Positions 9,741 to 17,884 of a stretch of DNA of 38,839 nt are shown here, piece by piece. Position 1 is the first letter of the stretch. Each line of letters begins with the position of its first letter. Position numbers and translations under genes: made by a program. The notes below the pieces were generated by a model. That model did no database searches and was not told the origin of the DNA. It was given only the letters and a program-made list of their open reading frames with translations. The stretch is from Pseudomonadaceae bacterium (GTDB lineage: Bacteria > Pseudomonadota > Gammaproteobacteria > Pseudomonadales > Pseudomonadaceae), in contig JAIETJ010000076.1 in assembly GCA_019745275.1 (NCBI GenBank), positions 1-38,839 of the forward strand, given 5' to 3'.

Positions 9741-10714
9741 TGTTGCTCGATCCGCAGCGCGGTTACGACCTGATCGGCGACGTGCATGGCTGCGCCCATA
9801 GTTTGCAGCACTTGCTTGAGCGGCTCGGTTATCGCCTGCACGCGGGTGTCTGGCGGCATTCGCGGCGGATGGCGGTGTTTTTGGGCGATATTATCGACCG
9901 CGGCCCGCGCATTCGTGAGGCGCTGCATCTGGTGCATGGCATGGTCGATGCCGGGCAAGCGCTGTGCTTGATGGGCAATCACGAGTTCAATGCCCTCGGT
10001 TGGGAAACTTCGGTGCTGGGCGCCGGCGCGCCGCGTTATGTGCGCGAACACACGCCGCTGCATGCCCGCCAACTGCAACAAACCCACGAGCAGTTTGCCG
10101 CACACCCCGCCGACTGGCGTGAATTTACCCAGTGGTTTCAGCAGTTGCCATTATTTGTCGACGCCGATCGCTTTCGTGTGGTGCATGCGTGCTGGGATGC
10201 ACCGATGATCGCTCAGTTAAAATTGGCTTATCCGCACGGCTGTATCGATCAGGCCTTTGTGCAAGCGGCCGCCGACCCGAGCAGTTTTGCCAGTCGAGTG
10301 TTTAATCGACTGCTGCGCGGCACCGACATGCGCCTGCCGGATGGCCTGACGCTAACCGGCGACGATGGCTATACCCGCGCGCACTTTCGCACCAAGTTTT
10401 GGGCTGACGCGCCGCAAACCTACGGCGATATCGTGTTTCAGCCGGATGCCCTGCCTGAGCATGTGGCGCAGCGGCCACTTTCGGTTGAGCAAAAACAGCG
10501 TTTGCTACAATACCCGTTGGATCAGCCCTTGTTGTTTATCGGCCATTATTGGCGGCGCGGCCAACCCGCACCGATTCAGGCGAACTTGGCCTGCTTGGAT
10601 TACAGCGCGGTGCTCAGCGGCAAACTAGTGGCCTATCGGTTAGATCAAGAGCGGCAACTCGACCCGGATAAATTTTGTTGGGTCGAGGTTGATCGGCCTG
10701 AGGCACCGCTATGA
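9740..10714 (+). CDS. calcineurin-like metallophosphoesterase
   Basis: A 324-residue phosphoesterase with the diagnostic metal-binding series: GDVHG (13-17), GDIIDRGP (49-56) and GNHE (79-82), plus a late GHYW around the fifth metal-ligand position. It resembles the PrpE/ApaH-like serine/threonine phosphatase group. The substrate is unknown; protein phosphatase or dinucleoside polyphosphate hydrolase are both possible. ATG 9740 overlaps the nadK stop by one base and is preferred to the TTG one codon earlier. It overlaps the rhomboid gene by 4 bases (ATGA). Cytoplasmic, no signal peptide. Confidence 0.9.
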   Translation: MLLDPQRGYDLIGDVHGCAHSLQHLLERLGYRLHAGVWRHSRRMAVFLGDIIDRGPRIREALHLVHGMVDAGQALCLMGNHEFNALGWETSVLGAGAPRYVREHTPLHARQLQQTHEQFAAHPADWREFTQWFQQLPLFVDADRFRVVHACWDAPMIAQLKLAYPHGCIDQAFVQAAADPSSFASRVFNRLLRGTDMRLPDGLTLTGDDGYTRAHFRTKFWADAPQTYGDIVFQPDALPEHVAQRPLSVEQKQRLLQYPLDQPLLFIGHYWRRGQPAPIQANLACLDYSAVLSGKLVAYRLDQERQLDPDKFCWVEVDRPEAPL

Positions 10715-11577
10715 CAGCAGTAGAAGCTATACGCTTACCCCTTGATGTCGATTTAGCCGCCTTCGTGGTCTTGCTGCAGCGCTCGCAAGTGCCGCATCGA
10801 GTTACCGAGGAGTCGGGCGAGCAAGTGCTCTGGGTCCCCGATGAGCATTTTGCCGCTACGGCGCGCGAGTTATATAGGGGCTTTGCGCAGGGCCAAACGC
10901 TGGACGTTGAACCGTTGTCGTCCAGCACGCCAAGCGCCATGGATGAAATTGGCCGGCGTTTGCGCGACAGTTGGATGAGTGCTGCGGTATTGGCATTAAC
11001 CTTGTTGGTGGCACTGTTAACCCTCCTCGGCGATAACATTCAAAGCATTCAGTGGCTGAGTTTTCAGGGCTTTCGCATCGACGGTGATCGGCTGTTTTTT
11101 ATCCCGCTGGGCGACAGTTTGGCCGCCGGCCAATGGTGGCGTTTACTGACCCCGATGCTGGTGCATTTTGGCATTTTGCATCTGGCCATGAACGCCATGT
11201 GGTACTGGGAGTTAGGCCGGCGGATTGAGCACAGGCAAGGACCCTGGACTTTGCTGTGGCTGACCCTGCTGTTTGGCTTGGTGTCCAACGTCGCGCAATT
11301 TACCTTTGGTGGCTCGTCGTTGTTTGGTGGTTTGTCTGGGGTGTTGTACGGCTTGCTCGGTTACTGCTGGATTTATCAACGCCTCGCACCGACGCCGGCG
11401 TATCAATTGCCGCCGGGTGTGCTGGTGATGATGCTGGTTTGGTTGCTGCTATGTATTTCGGGCGTGGTCAGCGCCATGGGCTTTGGCTCTATCGCCAATG
11501 CCGCCCACGTGGGTGGTCTGCTGATTGGTTGTGTTACTGGTTTGGTGGCCGGTGCGTTGGCGCGCCTACGCCGTTAA
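10711..11577 (+). CDS. rhomboid family intramembrane serine protease
   Basis: A 288-residue GlpG-like rhomboid. The N-terminal ~85 residues form a soluble cytoplasmic domain; a six-helix membrane core follows from about residue 90. The catalytic dyad is S209 in GGLSG and H266 in NAAHVGG; H157 and N161 in HLAMN form the oxyanion site, and WELGRRIE is the conserved L1/TM2 segment. It cleaves single-pass membrane proteins within the inner membrane. Which proteins it cuts here is unknown. It overlaps the phosphoesterase by ATGA and is followed after 23 bases by the DUF1315 gene. Confidence 0.93.
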   Translation: MTAVEAIRLPLDVDLAAFVVLLQRSQVPHRVTEESGEQVLWVPDEHFAATARELYRGFAQGQTLDVEPLSSSTPSAMDEIGRRLRDSWMSAAVLALTLLVALLTLLGDNIQSIQWLSFQGFRIDGDRLFFIPLGDSLAAGQWWRLLTPMLVHFGILHLAMNAMWYWELGRRIEHRQGPWTLLWLTLLFGLVSNVAQFTFGGSSLFGGLSGVLYGLLGYCWIYQRLAPTPAYQLPPGVLVMMLVWLLLCISGVVSAMGFGSIANAAHVGGLLIGCVTGLVAGALARLRR

Positions 11578-11600
11578 ACTGCCCTTTTTTGGAGATTGTT

Positions 11601-11861
11601 ATGTCGTCCTTTGCTGCAATGATCGAGAACATCACCCCAGAAATTTACCAAAGCCTGAAGTTGGCGGTAGAGCTGGGCAAATGGGCGGACGGGCGCAAGC
11701 TGACGCTGGAGCAAAAAGAGCTGACCCTACAGGCGATGATCGCTTGGGAGCTGCACAATCTGCCGGAAGAACAGCGCACCGGCTATATGGAGCAAGAGTG
11801 CGAGTCGCATCCGGTGCCGAAGCTAAATATCTTGTTTAAATCCTCGGATACCCAGCACTGA
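11601..11861 (+). CDS. DUF1315 (YeaC-like) small protein
   Basis: An 86-residue protein resembling YeaC/DUF1315, recognised from the block ENITPEIYQSLKLAVELGKW and the downstream GRKLTLEQKE. Function is unknown. It is charged, probably helical and cytoplasmic. The ribosome binding site GGAG lies just upstream (11591-11594). Its TGA stop overlaps the ATG of the DUF2797 gene by one base, so the two are likely translated together; this pairing appears conserved in pseudomonads from memory. Confidence 0.85.
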   Translation: MSSFAAMIENITPEIYQSLKLAVELGKWADGRKLTLEQKELTLQAMIAWELHNLPEEQRTGYMEQECESHPVPKLNILFKSSDTQH

Positions 11862-12700
11862 TGCTTGAGCTTGGACGCGGTGCCCTCAGCAAAATGAGTG
11901 CCCAGCTGGGTGTGGATGCACAGCCGGTGCAATACGGTTTGCGCTTGGGTGAGCTGGACGTGCCGCTTAATCCACTGATTGGGCAAAAATTGCGCCTGGA
12001 GTACTTGGGCGAGATCTTTTGCAGCCATTGCGCGCGCAAAACCAAGAAGAGCTTCAGTCAGGGTTATTGCTATCCGTGTTTCACCAAGTTGGCGCAGTGC
12101 GACACCTGCATGATGAGCCCGGAGCGTTGCCATTACGCCGCCGGAACTTGCCGCGAGCCGAGTTGGGGTGAGCAGTTCTGCATGACCGATCATGTGGTGT
12201 ATTTGGCTAACTCCTCCGGGGTTAAGGTCGGTATTACCCGCGCCAGCCAAGTGCCGACCCGCTGGATCGATCAAGGTGCCACTCAAGCGTTACCCATAGT
12301 GCGGGTGGCAACGCGTCAGCAATCTGGCTTCGTCGAGGACTTGTTGCGCACTCAGGTGGCTGATCGTACTAATTGGCGGGCGATGCTTAAAGGTCAGGCC
12401 GAAGCGGTTGACCTGCGCCAAGTCGCCGAGCAAATTCTTGAGGTGTGCGCTGAGGGTTTTAGCGAGTTACAGCAGCGCTTTGGCCTGCAGGCGATTCAGC
12501 CGCTGAGCGATGCGCAGGTGCTGGAAATTCGTTACCCGGTCACGGCCTATCCGGCCAAAGTAACCAGCTTAGATTTAGAAAAAACTCCGCTCATCGAGGG
12601 CACGCTGCTGGGCATTAAGGGCCAGTACCTGATCTTCGATGCGGGGGTGATTAACTTGCGTAAATACACTGCTTATCAACTTGCCGTGCAGCAACTCTAG
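11861..12700 (+). CDS. DUF2797 zinc-binding protein with GIY-YIG-like segment
   Basis: A 279-residue protein I recognise as DUF2797. C54-x2-C57 and C70-x2-C73 form a classic four-cysteine zinc site, and further cysteines follow at 80, 83, 90, 97 and 107. Immediately afterwards VVYLANSSGVKVGIT (112-126) and a downstream R-x-W look like the core of a GIY-YIG nuclease-type domain: a Y strand, a short turn, V-K-V-G-x-T and an arginine. Whether a catalytic glutamate is present I cannot tell. The last ~80 residues end in a strand-rich segment. A nucleic-acid-related role is inference from the fold. It overlaps DUF1315 by one base and lies 12 bases before pepN. Confidence 0.85.
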   Translation: MLELGRGALSKMSAQLGVDAQPVQYGLRLGELDVPLNPLIGQKLRLEYLGEIFCSHCARKTKKSFSQGYCYPCFTKLAQCDTCMMSPERCHYAAGTCREPSWGEQFCMTDHVVYLANSSGVKVGITRASQVPTRWIDQGATQALPIVRVATRQQSGFVEDLLRTQVADRTNWRAMLKGQAEAVDLRQVAEQILEVCAEGFSELQQRFGLQAIQPLSDAQVLEIRYPVTAYPAKVTSLDLEKTPLIEGTLLGIKGQYLIFDAGVINLRKYTAYQLAVQQL

Positions 12701-12712
12701 GGGCTACCTGTT

Positions 12713-15385
12713 ATGCGTACCGAACAGCCGAAAATGATTTACCTAAAGGACTATCAGGCACCTGAGTACCTGATCGACGAGACTAATCTGACCTTCGAGC
12801 TGTTCGATGACCATACCTTGGTGCATGCGCAGTTACTGATGCGCCGCAACCCGGCGCGCGGTGCGGGGCTGCCGGCGCTGGTGCTGGATGGTCAGCAGTT
12901 GGAGTTGCTGGCGCTGAGTATGGATGACCAGCAGTTGCAGGTGGGTGACTATCAACTCACAGAAAACCACCTGACCCTGCAGCCGATCGCTGCGAGCTTT
13001 ACCCTTAACAGTAGCGTGCGTATTCACCCCGAAACCAACACCGCGCTGGAGGGTTTGTACAAATCCAGCGGGATGTTTTGCACTCAGTGCGAGGCCGAAG
13101 GTTTTCGCAAGATCACCTACTACCTCGATCGTCCCGATGTGATGAGCCGCTTCACCACCAGTTTGAGCGCCTCTAAGCAGGACTATCCGGTACTGCTATC
13201 GAACGGCAATCCGATTGCCAGCGGTGTAGAAGACACTGCCCCTGGAGAGAGTGTTCGGCATTGGGCCACCTGGCAAGATCCCTTTATGAAACCGGCGTAT
13301 TTGTTCGCCTTGGTGGCCGGTGATCTCTGGTGCATTGAAGACCGCTTCACCACCATGAGCGAGCGCGAGGTGACTCTGCGCATTTATGTCGAGCCGGAGA
13401 ATATCGACAAGTGCCAACACGCCATGGACAGCCTGAAAAAATCCATGCGTTGGGATGAGCAGGTGTACGGCCGCGAGTACGATTTGGATATCTTTATGAT
13501 CGTCGCCGTGAATGACTTCAACATGGGCGCCATGGAAAACAAGGGCCTGAATATTTTCAACTCCAGTTGCGTGCTGGCGCGCGCCGAAACGGCTACCGAT
13601 GCCGCGCACCAGCGCGTCGAAGCGGTGGTCGCCCATGAGTATTTCCACAACTGGTCGGGTAATCGGGTGACTTGCCGCGACTGGTTTCAGTTGTCGCTGA
13701 AAGAAGGCTTTACGGTGTTTCGCGACGCCGAATTCAGCGCCGACATGAACTCGCGCACCGTCAAACGCATTGAAGATGTGGCCTACCTGCGCACCCATCA
13801 GTTTGCCGAAGATGCCGGCCCCATGGCCCACGCCGTGCGGCCCGACAGTTTTATGGAAATCTCCAACTTCTACACCCTGACCGTTTACGAGAAGGGCTCG
13901 GAGGTGGTGCGCATGCTGCAAACCCTGCTCGGCGCCGAAGGTTTTCGTAAGGGCAGTGATTTGTATTTTGAGCGCCACGACGGCCAGGCAGTGACCTGCG
14001 ATGACTTTATCCAGGCCATGACCGATGCCAATGCGGTGGATTTGCAGCAGTTCAAGCGCTGGTACAGCCAAGCCGGCACGCCGCGTTTAAATGTGAGCGA
14101 GGCTTACGATGCGCAGGCGCAGACCTACACCCTAACCTTTCAGCAAGACTGCCCGGCCAGCCCCGGCCAAATCGCCAAGCTGCCGTTTGTAATCCCGGTA
14201 GAAATGGCTCTGCTCGACGCCAATGGCGGAGAACTAGCCTTGCGGCTGGTCGGTGAATCGGCTGCAGTTGGCGCAACTCGGGTGTTGTCGGTCACTGAGG
14301 CCGAGCAAAGCTTTACCTTCATCAATGTAGCTGAGCAGCCGTTGCCTTCGTTGCTGCGCGCTTTCTCCGCGCCGGTAAAACTTAGCTTTCCCTATAGCCG
14401 TGCGCAGTTGCAGTTTTTAATGCAGCACGACAGCGATGGTTTTAATCGTTGGGAGGCGGGCCAGCAGTTAGCCGTGCAGGTGCTGCAAGAGTTAATCGGC
14501 CAAGTGCAGCGAGGTGAGTCGTTGCTGCTCGATGATCGCTTGATCGAAGCGCTGCGCGTGGTCGTGACCAATGAGACGCTGGACCCAGCGATGGTGGCTG
14601 AAATGCTGTCGCTACCAAGCGAAGCCTATTTGACTGAAATCAGCACGGTGGCCGATGTTGAGGCGATTCATACGGCCCGCGAATTTGCCCGTAAGCAATT
14701 GAGCGAAGCCTTGTTTGAGCCCCTGTGGCAGCGCTACCAAGATAATCGTGTGGCTTCGCGGCAAGCCGCTTATTTGGCCGAAGCCGGTCATTTCGCCCGT
14801 CGCAGCCTGCAAAACATTGCCCTGTCGTATTTGCTGCTCAGTGAGCGCCCGCAAGTACTTGCGTCCTGCATGGAGCAATTTGAGCGGGCCGACAACATGA
14901 CCGAGCGCTTGGCCGCTTTGGCCTGCTTGGTCAATTCGCCGTTCGAAACCGAACGAGCCCAGGCTTTGAGCGATTTTGCCGAGCAGTTCAAGGCCAATCC
15001 CTTGGTGATGGACCAGTGGTTTAGCGTGCAGGCTGCCAGCGGTTTGCCCGCTGGTTTGCAGCGTGTGCAGCAACTTATGCAGCATCCGGCTTTTACCTTG
15101 GGTAATCCAAACAAAGTGCGGGCCTTGATCGGCGCTTTCGCCGGGCAAAACTTGATCAACTTCCATGCCGCCGATGGTTCGGGTTACCGCTTCTTGGCGC
15201 AGCAAGTGATTAGCCTAAATGCCAGTAACCCGCAAATCGCCTCCCGCCAGTTAGCCCCGCTGACTCGCTGGCGCAAATACGATGCCACGCGGCAAGCCAT
15301 GATGAAGGCCGAGCTAGAGCGGATTTTGGCATCGGGTGAGCTGTCGAGCGACGTTTATGAAGTGGTCAGCAAGAGCCTGCTCTAG
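12713..15385 (+). CDS. pepN: aminopeptidase N (M1 family zinc metallopeptidase)
   Basis: The 890-residue PepN removes N-terminal amino acids from peptides during cytoplasmic protein turnover. The exopeptidase motif GAMEN is at 272-276, and the zinc site HEYFH at 308-312 has its third ligand E331 in LKEGF. The N-terminal beta domain, thermolysin-like domain, small beta domain and C-terminal helical domain fill the length as in E. coli PepN (870). The ATG at 12713 is supported by AGGGG about 9 bases upstream; an internal ATG at 12734 is possible. It is the last gene of the nadK-pepN run and is followed by a strong terminator. Confidence 0.97.
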   Translation: MRTEQPKMIYLKDYQAPEYLIDETNLTFELFDDHTLVHAQLLMRRNPARGAGLPALVLDGQQLELLALSMDDQQLQVGDYQLTENHLTLQPIAASFTLNSSVRIHPETNTALEGLYKSSGMFCTQCEAEGFRKITYYLDRPDVMSRFTTSLSASKQDYPVLLSNGNPIASGVEDTAPGESVRHWATWQDPFMKPAYLFALVAGDLWCIEDRFTTMSEREVTLRIYVEPENIDKCQHAMDSLKKSMRWDEQVYGREYDLDIFMIVAVNDFNMGAMENKGLNIFNSSCVLARAETATDAAHQRVEAVVAHEYFHNWSGNRVTCRDWFQLSLKEGFTVFRDAEFSADMNSRTVKRIEDVAYLRTHQFAEDAGPMAHAVRPDSFMEISNFYTLTVYEKGSEVVRMLQTLLGAEGFRKGSDLYFERHDGQAVTCDDFIQAMTDANAVDLQQFKRWYSQAGTPRLNVSEAYDAQAQTYTLTFQQDCPASPGQIAKLPFVIPVEMALLDANGGELALRLVGESAAVGATRVLSVTEAEQSFTFINVAEQPLPSLLRAFSAPVKLSFPYSRAQLQFLMQHDSDGFNRWEAGQQLAVQVLQELIGQVQRGESLLLDDRLIEALRVVVTNETLDPAMVAEMLSLPSEAYLTEISTVADVEAIHTAREFARKQLSEALFEPLWQRYQDNRVASRQAAYLAEAGHFARRSLQNIALSYLLLSERPQVLASCMEQFERADNMTERLAALACLVNSPFETERAQALSDFAEQFKANPLVMDQWFSVQAASGLPAGLQRVQQLMQHPAFTLGNPNKVRALIGAFAGQNLINFHAADGSGYRFLAQQVISLNASNPQIASRQLAPLTRWRKYDATRQAMMKAELERILASGELSSDVYEVVSKSLL

Positions 15386-15407
15386 CCGCTAAGCGTTAAA
15401 GCTGGCA

Positions 15408-15450
15408 AACAAAAAGTGTTACCGAGGATAGGTGGGTAACACTTTTTGTT
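15408..15450. terminator. terminator after pepN (16-bp perfect inverted repeat)
   Basis: AACAAAAAGTGTTACC (15408-15423) and its exact complement at 15435-15450 enclose an 11-base loop. The A-run on the left arm and T-run on the right arm make it work in principle in both directions. The unusually long perfect stem lies 23 bases after the pepN stop. Confidence 0.85.
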
Positions 15451-15706
15451 ACTTAAGGGAGTAAGCAGCTTTGTTCTCATGCAAAGTCTTTCTTATAGCT
15501 GCTTAATTAGCCTTGACGAATAAATATTTTCCTGAGGTTTGCTTGGTTGTTAGCGGTGAGGGGTATGACTTCGTCAGGTGAATTGTCCGACGATATGTCG
15601 ATTCTTAACGAGAAAGTACGAGTGGCTGGTTGGTGGCTGTACAGTCACAAAAACGTCAGTGTCTATTTGTGGGGTGATGAGGCTGATTTCAAAGGTTTTT
15701 GTCGTG

Positions 15707-15723
15707 TTGGCATTGTATGTGCT
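15707..15723 (+). promoter_or_regulatory. candidate sigma-54 promoter for the DUF1302 gene
   Basis: TTGGCA at 15707-15712 and GTGCT at 15719-15723 give the invariant GG (15709-15710), exactly 10 bases, then GC (15721-15722), as in the -24/-12 consensus TTGGCACG-N4-TTGCT. Mismatches are the CG pair after TTGGCA and one T of the -12 box. Transcription would start near 15734, about 120 bases before the ATG. No enhancer-binding site was identified. The surrounding region 15451-15855 otherwise holds no gene I can support. Confidence 0.35.
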
Positions 15724-15855
15724 TTGATTTGGTGGATAAGTGGGCGGCTTGGATTGCCCCGCAAGGAAAAGGTCGTCAGCAAGTGCGATCAAATCGGGTG
15801 GCCAAATTCGGGCACTCAATACAACAGAATTAACTGTCAGCGGAGTAAAGCGACG

Positions 15856-17823
15856 ATGAAATTTAAGACCCGTAAGCCCCTGTTACGTTTCGCTCCGGCG
15901 AAAGCAGGTTTTGCCTTTGCAGGTTTGCTGCCGCTGCTGGTTGCTGTGCAAGCTCAAGCGGTTGAGTTCAGCTTTGCTGATGATGAAGTGACCGGTTCGG
16001 TTGACAGTACCGTGTCCTACGGCCAGTTGTGGCGCGTGCAGGGTCAAGATAAAACCAACGACGACATCAACGCCAACGACGGTAATCGTAACTACGATAC
16101 TGGTTTAGTTTCTGAAGTGTTCAAAATCACCACCGATGCCGAGGTTAAGTATCAAAACTACGGCGCCTTCGTACGTGGCACCGCTTTCTATGACACTCAG
16201 ATCATGGATAAGCGTAACGATTACTACGATAACAATAATCCATCGCAGCCAAGCCAGAGCTATCCAAAGAACGATCATTTTACCAGTGAGACTCGCGATA
16301 AGGCCGGCAATAATGCCGAAATTCTCGATGCCTATGTATATGGCAGTTGGGATATCGCCGAGAAGCCGGTTACCGCTCGTTTAGGTAAGCAGGTTTTTAA
16401 CTGGGGCGAAGGTCTTTTCTATCGTGGCGGCGTAAATACGACGAATCCAGTAGATGCGGCGAAATTTCGCTTGCCTGGCGCTGAACTGAAGGAAGTTTTA
16501 ATTCCGGTTGAGGCATTTAATATCAGCGTTGGTTTAACTGATAATTTGTCTATGGACGCATTCTATCAGTTTAACTTTAAAGAGACTGCAGTTGACCCGG
16601 TTGGTACTTATTTCTCAGAGACTGATCTTTTTGCTGATGGTGGGAATACAGCTTATCGCGATATGACCGGTACTCCGCTTGTTCCTTTAATTCCTACCTA
16701 TGAGGCCATTGGCGCGGGGACTGGTCCTCTTGCGGGTCTTGCACCGGCCGCTCGAGCTACAGGTTTGTATCAGCAGGGTGCAAACTTCGCGACAGGTAAT
16801 ATTATTCGTGTAGCAGATATTGATAGTGACATCAATGCTAAGAATGATGGTCAGTTTGGTTTTTCCTTCAAGTACATTGTTGAGGAACTTAATTCAACAG
16901 AGTTTGGTGCTTACTTTGTAAATTACCATTCTAAAGAGCCGGTGATTTCTGCTAACTTGAACGGTTATACAGGTGTCAATCTAACTGCGTTGACCAGTGT
17001 GCTTGGTGGTAACGCCGCAGCTGCCGGAGGTGCGGCGACTCTTGATATCTTGGGTGCTGTGCGCGGTCAGCGAGAGTATGTTGAAGATATACGTATGATG
17101 GGTTTGAGTTTCAATACGACCCTTGATGAAACTTCGGTGTTCGGTGAGTTGGCCTATCGCCCAAATAATCCGATCGGAATTGCAACGACCAACGATATGG
17201 TTGGTGATTTGATTATTCAAGGGGCTCAGCTTGCAGATACTTCTGGTAGCAAGGGTGTTAACAGTGGTACTGCATTAGTTGCTGGTAGTCGTCTAAATCG
17301 CTCTGGTGTGGTCAGTAACTATGAGCGTGTTGAGACTTTTAATACCTCGTTAGGCGCAATTCAGAACTTTGGTCCTTTGTTAAGCTTTGATTCGCTGTTT
17401 GGTGTTGCCGAATTGGCGTCTGAACATTATCGCGGCGATAGCTTGCAGTACACTGACTCTACGGGCGGTAATCGTTATTATTCGGGTCGCGCTAATGGTG
17501 CCTACCTGAGCGGCTATGATCGCTCCAGTCAAATCAACAGAAACGCCTACGGTTATACCTTGCTGCTTAACGGTACCTGGAACGACGTTTTTGCTGGTGT
17601 GAACGTATCTCCGTATGCTGTTTACAAAAGCGATTTTGAAGGTAACTCTAGCCAGACTGGTAACTTTGTTGATGGTCGTCAGGCCTATACCTTGGGTCTG
17701 CGTGCTAGCTACTTGAGCAGTCTCGAAGCCGAGCTGGCTTATACCGAGTTTTATGGTGCTGGCCAGGATAACGTTGTTCGCGATCGCGATAATATCGGTA
17801 TGAACGTTAAGTACTCGTTCTAA
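15856..17823 (+). CDS. DUF1302 family protein, likely outer-membrane beta-barrel
   Basis: A 655-residue exported protein recognised as DUF1302. The start at ATG 15856 gives a textbook signal peptide (KFKTRK basic end, hydrophobic core, cleavage after AQA at about residue 35), with GGAG 10 bases upstream; the frame is open further upstream but the extension would bury the signal peptide. The mature protein is rich in alternating aromatic/polar strands with G, N, D and Y and ends in YSF, the C-terminal phenylalanine typical of outer-membrane barrels handled by the BAM machinery. RLGKQVFNWGEGLFYRGG is a conserved family block. No enzymatic motif is visible. It is followed after 61 bases by DUF1329. 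Its middle third is noticeably AT-richer than its ends. A substrate channel or receptor role is inference. Confidence 0.88.
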   Translation: MKFKTRKPLLRFAPAKAGFAFAGLLPLLVAVQAQAVEFSFADDEVTGSVDSTVSYGQLWRVQGQDKTNDDINANDGNRNYDTGLVSEVFKITTDAEVKYQNYGAFVRGTAFYDTQIMDKRNDYYDNNNPSQPSQSYPKNDHFTSETRDKAGNNAEILDAYVYGSWDIAEKPVTARLGKQVFNWGEGLFYRGGVNTTNPVDAAKFRLPGAELKEVLIPVEAFNISVGLTDNLSMDAFYQFNFKETAVDPVGTYFSETDLFADGGNTAYRDMTGTPLVPLIPTYEAIGAGTGPLAGLAPAARATGLYQQGANFATGNIIRVADIDSDINAKNDGQFGFSFKYIVEELNSTEFGAYFVNYHSKEPVISANLNGYTGVNLTALTSVLGGNAAAAGGAATLDILGAVRGQREYVEDIRMMGLSFNTTLDETSVFGELAYRPNNPIGIATTNDMVGDLIIQGAQLADTSGSKGVNSGTALVAGSRLNRSGVVSNYERVETFNTSLGAIQNFGPLLSFDSLFGVAELASEHYRGDSLQYTDSTGGNRYYSGRANGAYLSGYDRSSQINRNAYGYTLLLNGTWNDVFAGVNVSPYAVYKSDFEGNSSQTGNFVDGRQAYTLGLRASYLSSLEAELAYTEFYGAGQDNVVRDRDNIGMNVKYSF

Positions 17824-17884
17824 TCATTAAAAATACCGGGGGCCTATGAGCCTCCCGGCAGTTGAATCATCACGGAGAGATATA

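Noticed and set aside
13196..14071. 291-codon minus-strand frame inside pepN
   Set aside because: Shadow of pepN; histidine/valine/glycine-rich translation typical of the antisense of a GC-rich coding frame, with no motif.
15547..15855. N-terminal extension of the DUF1302 frame
   Set aside because: It would place 103 residues ahead of a clear signal peptide and has no ribosome binding site; the region fits a leader/promoter better.
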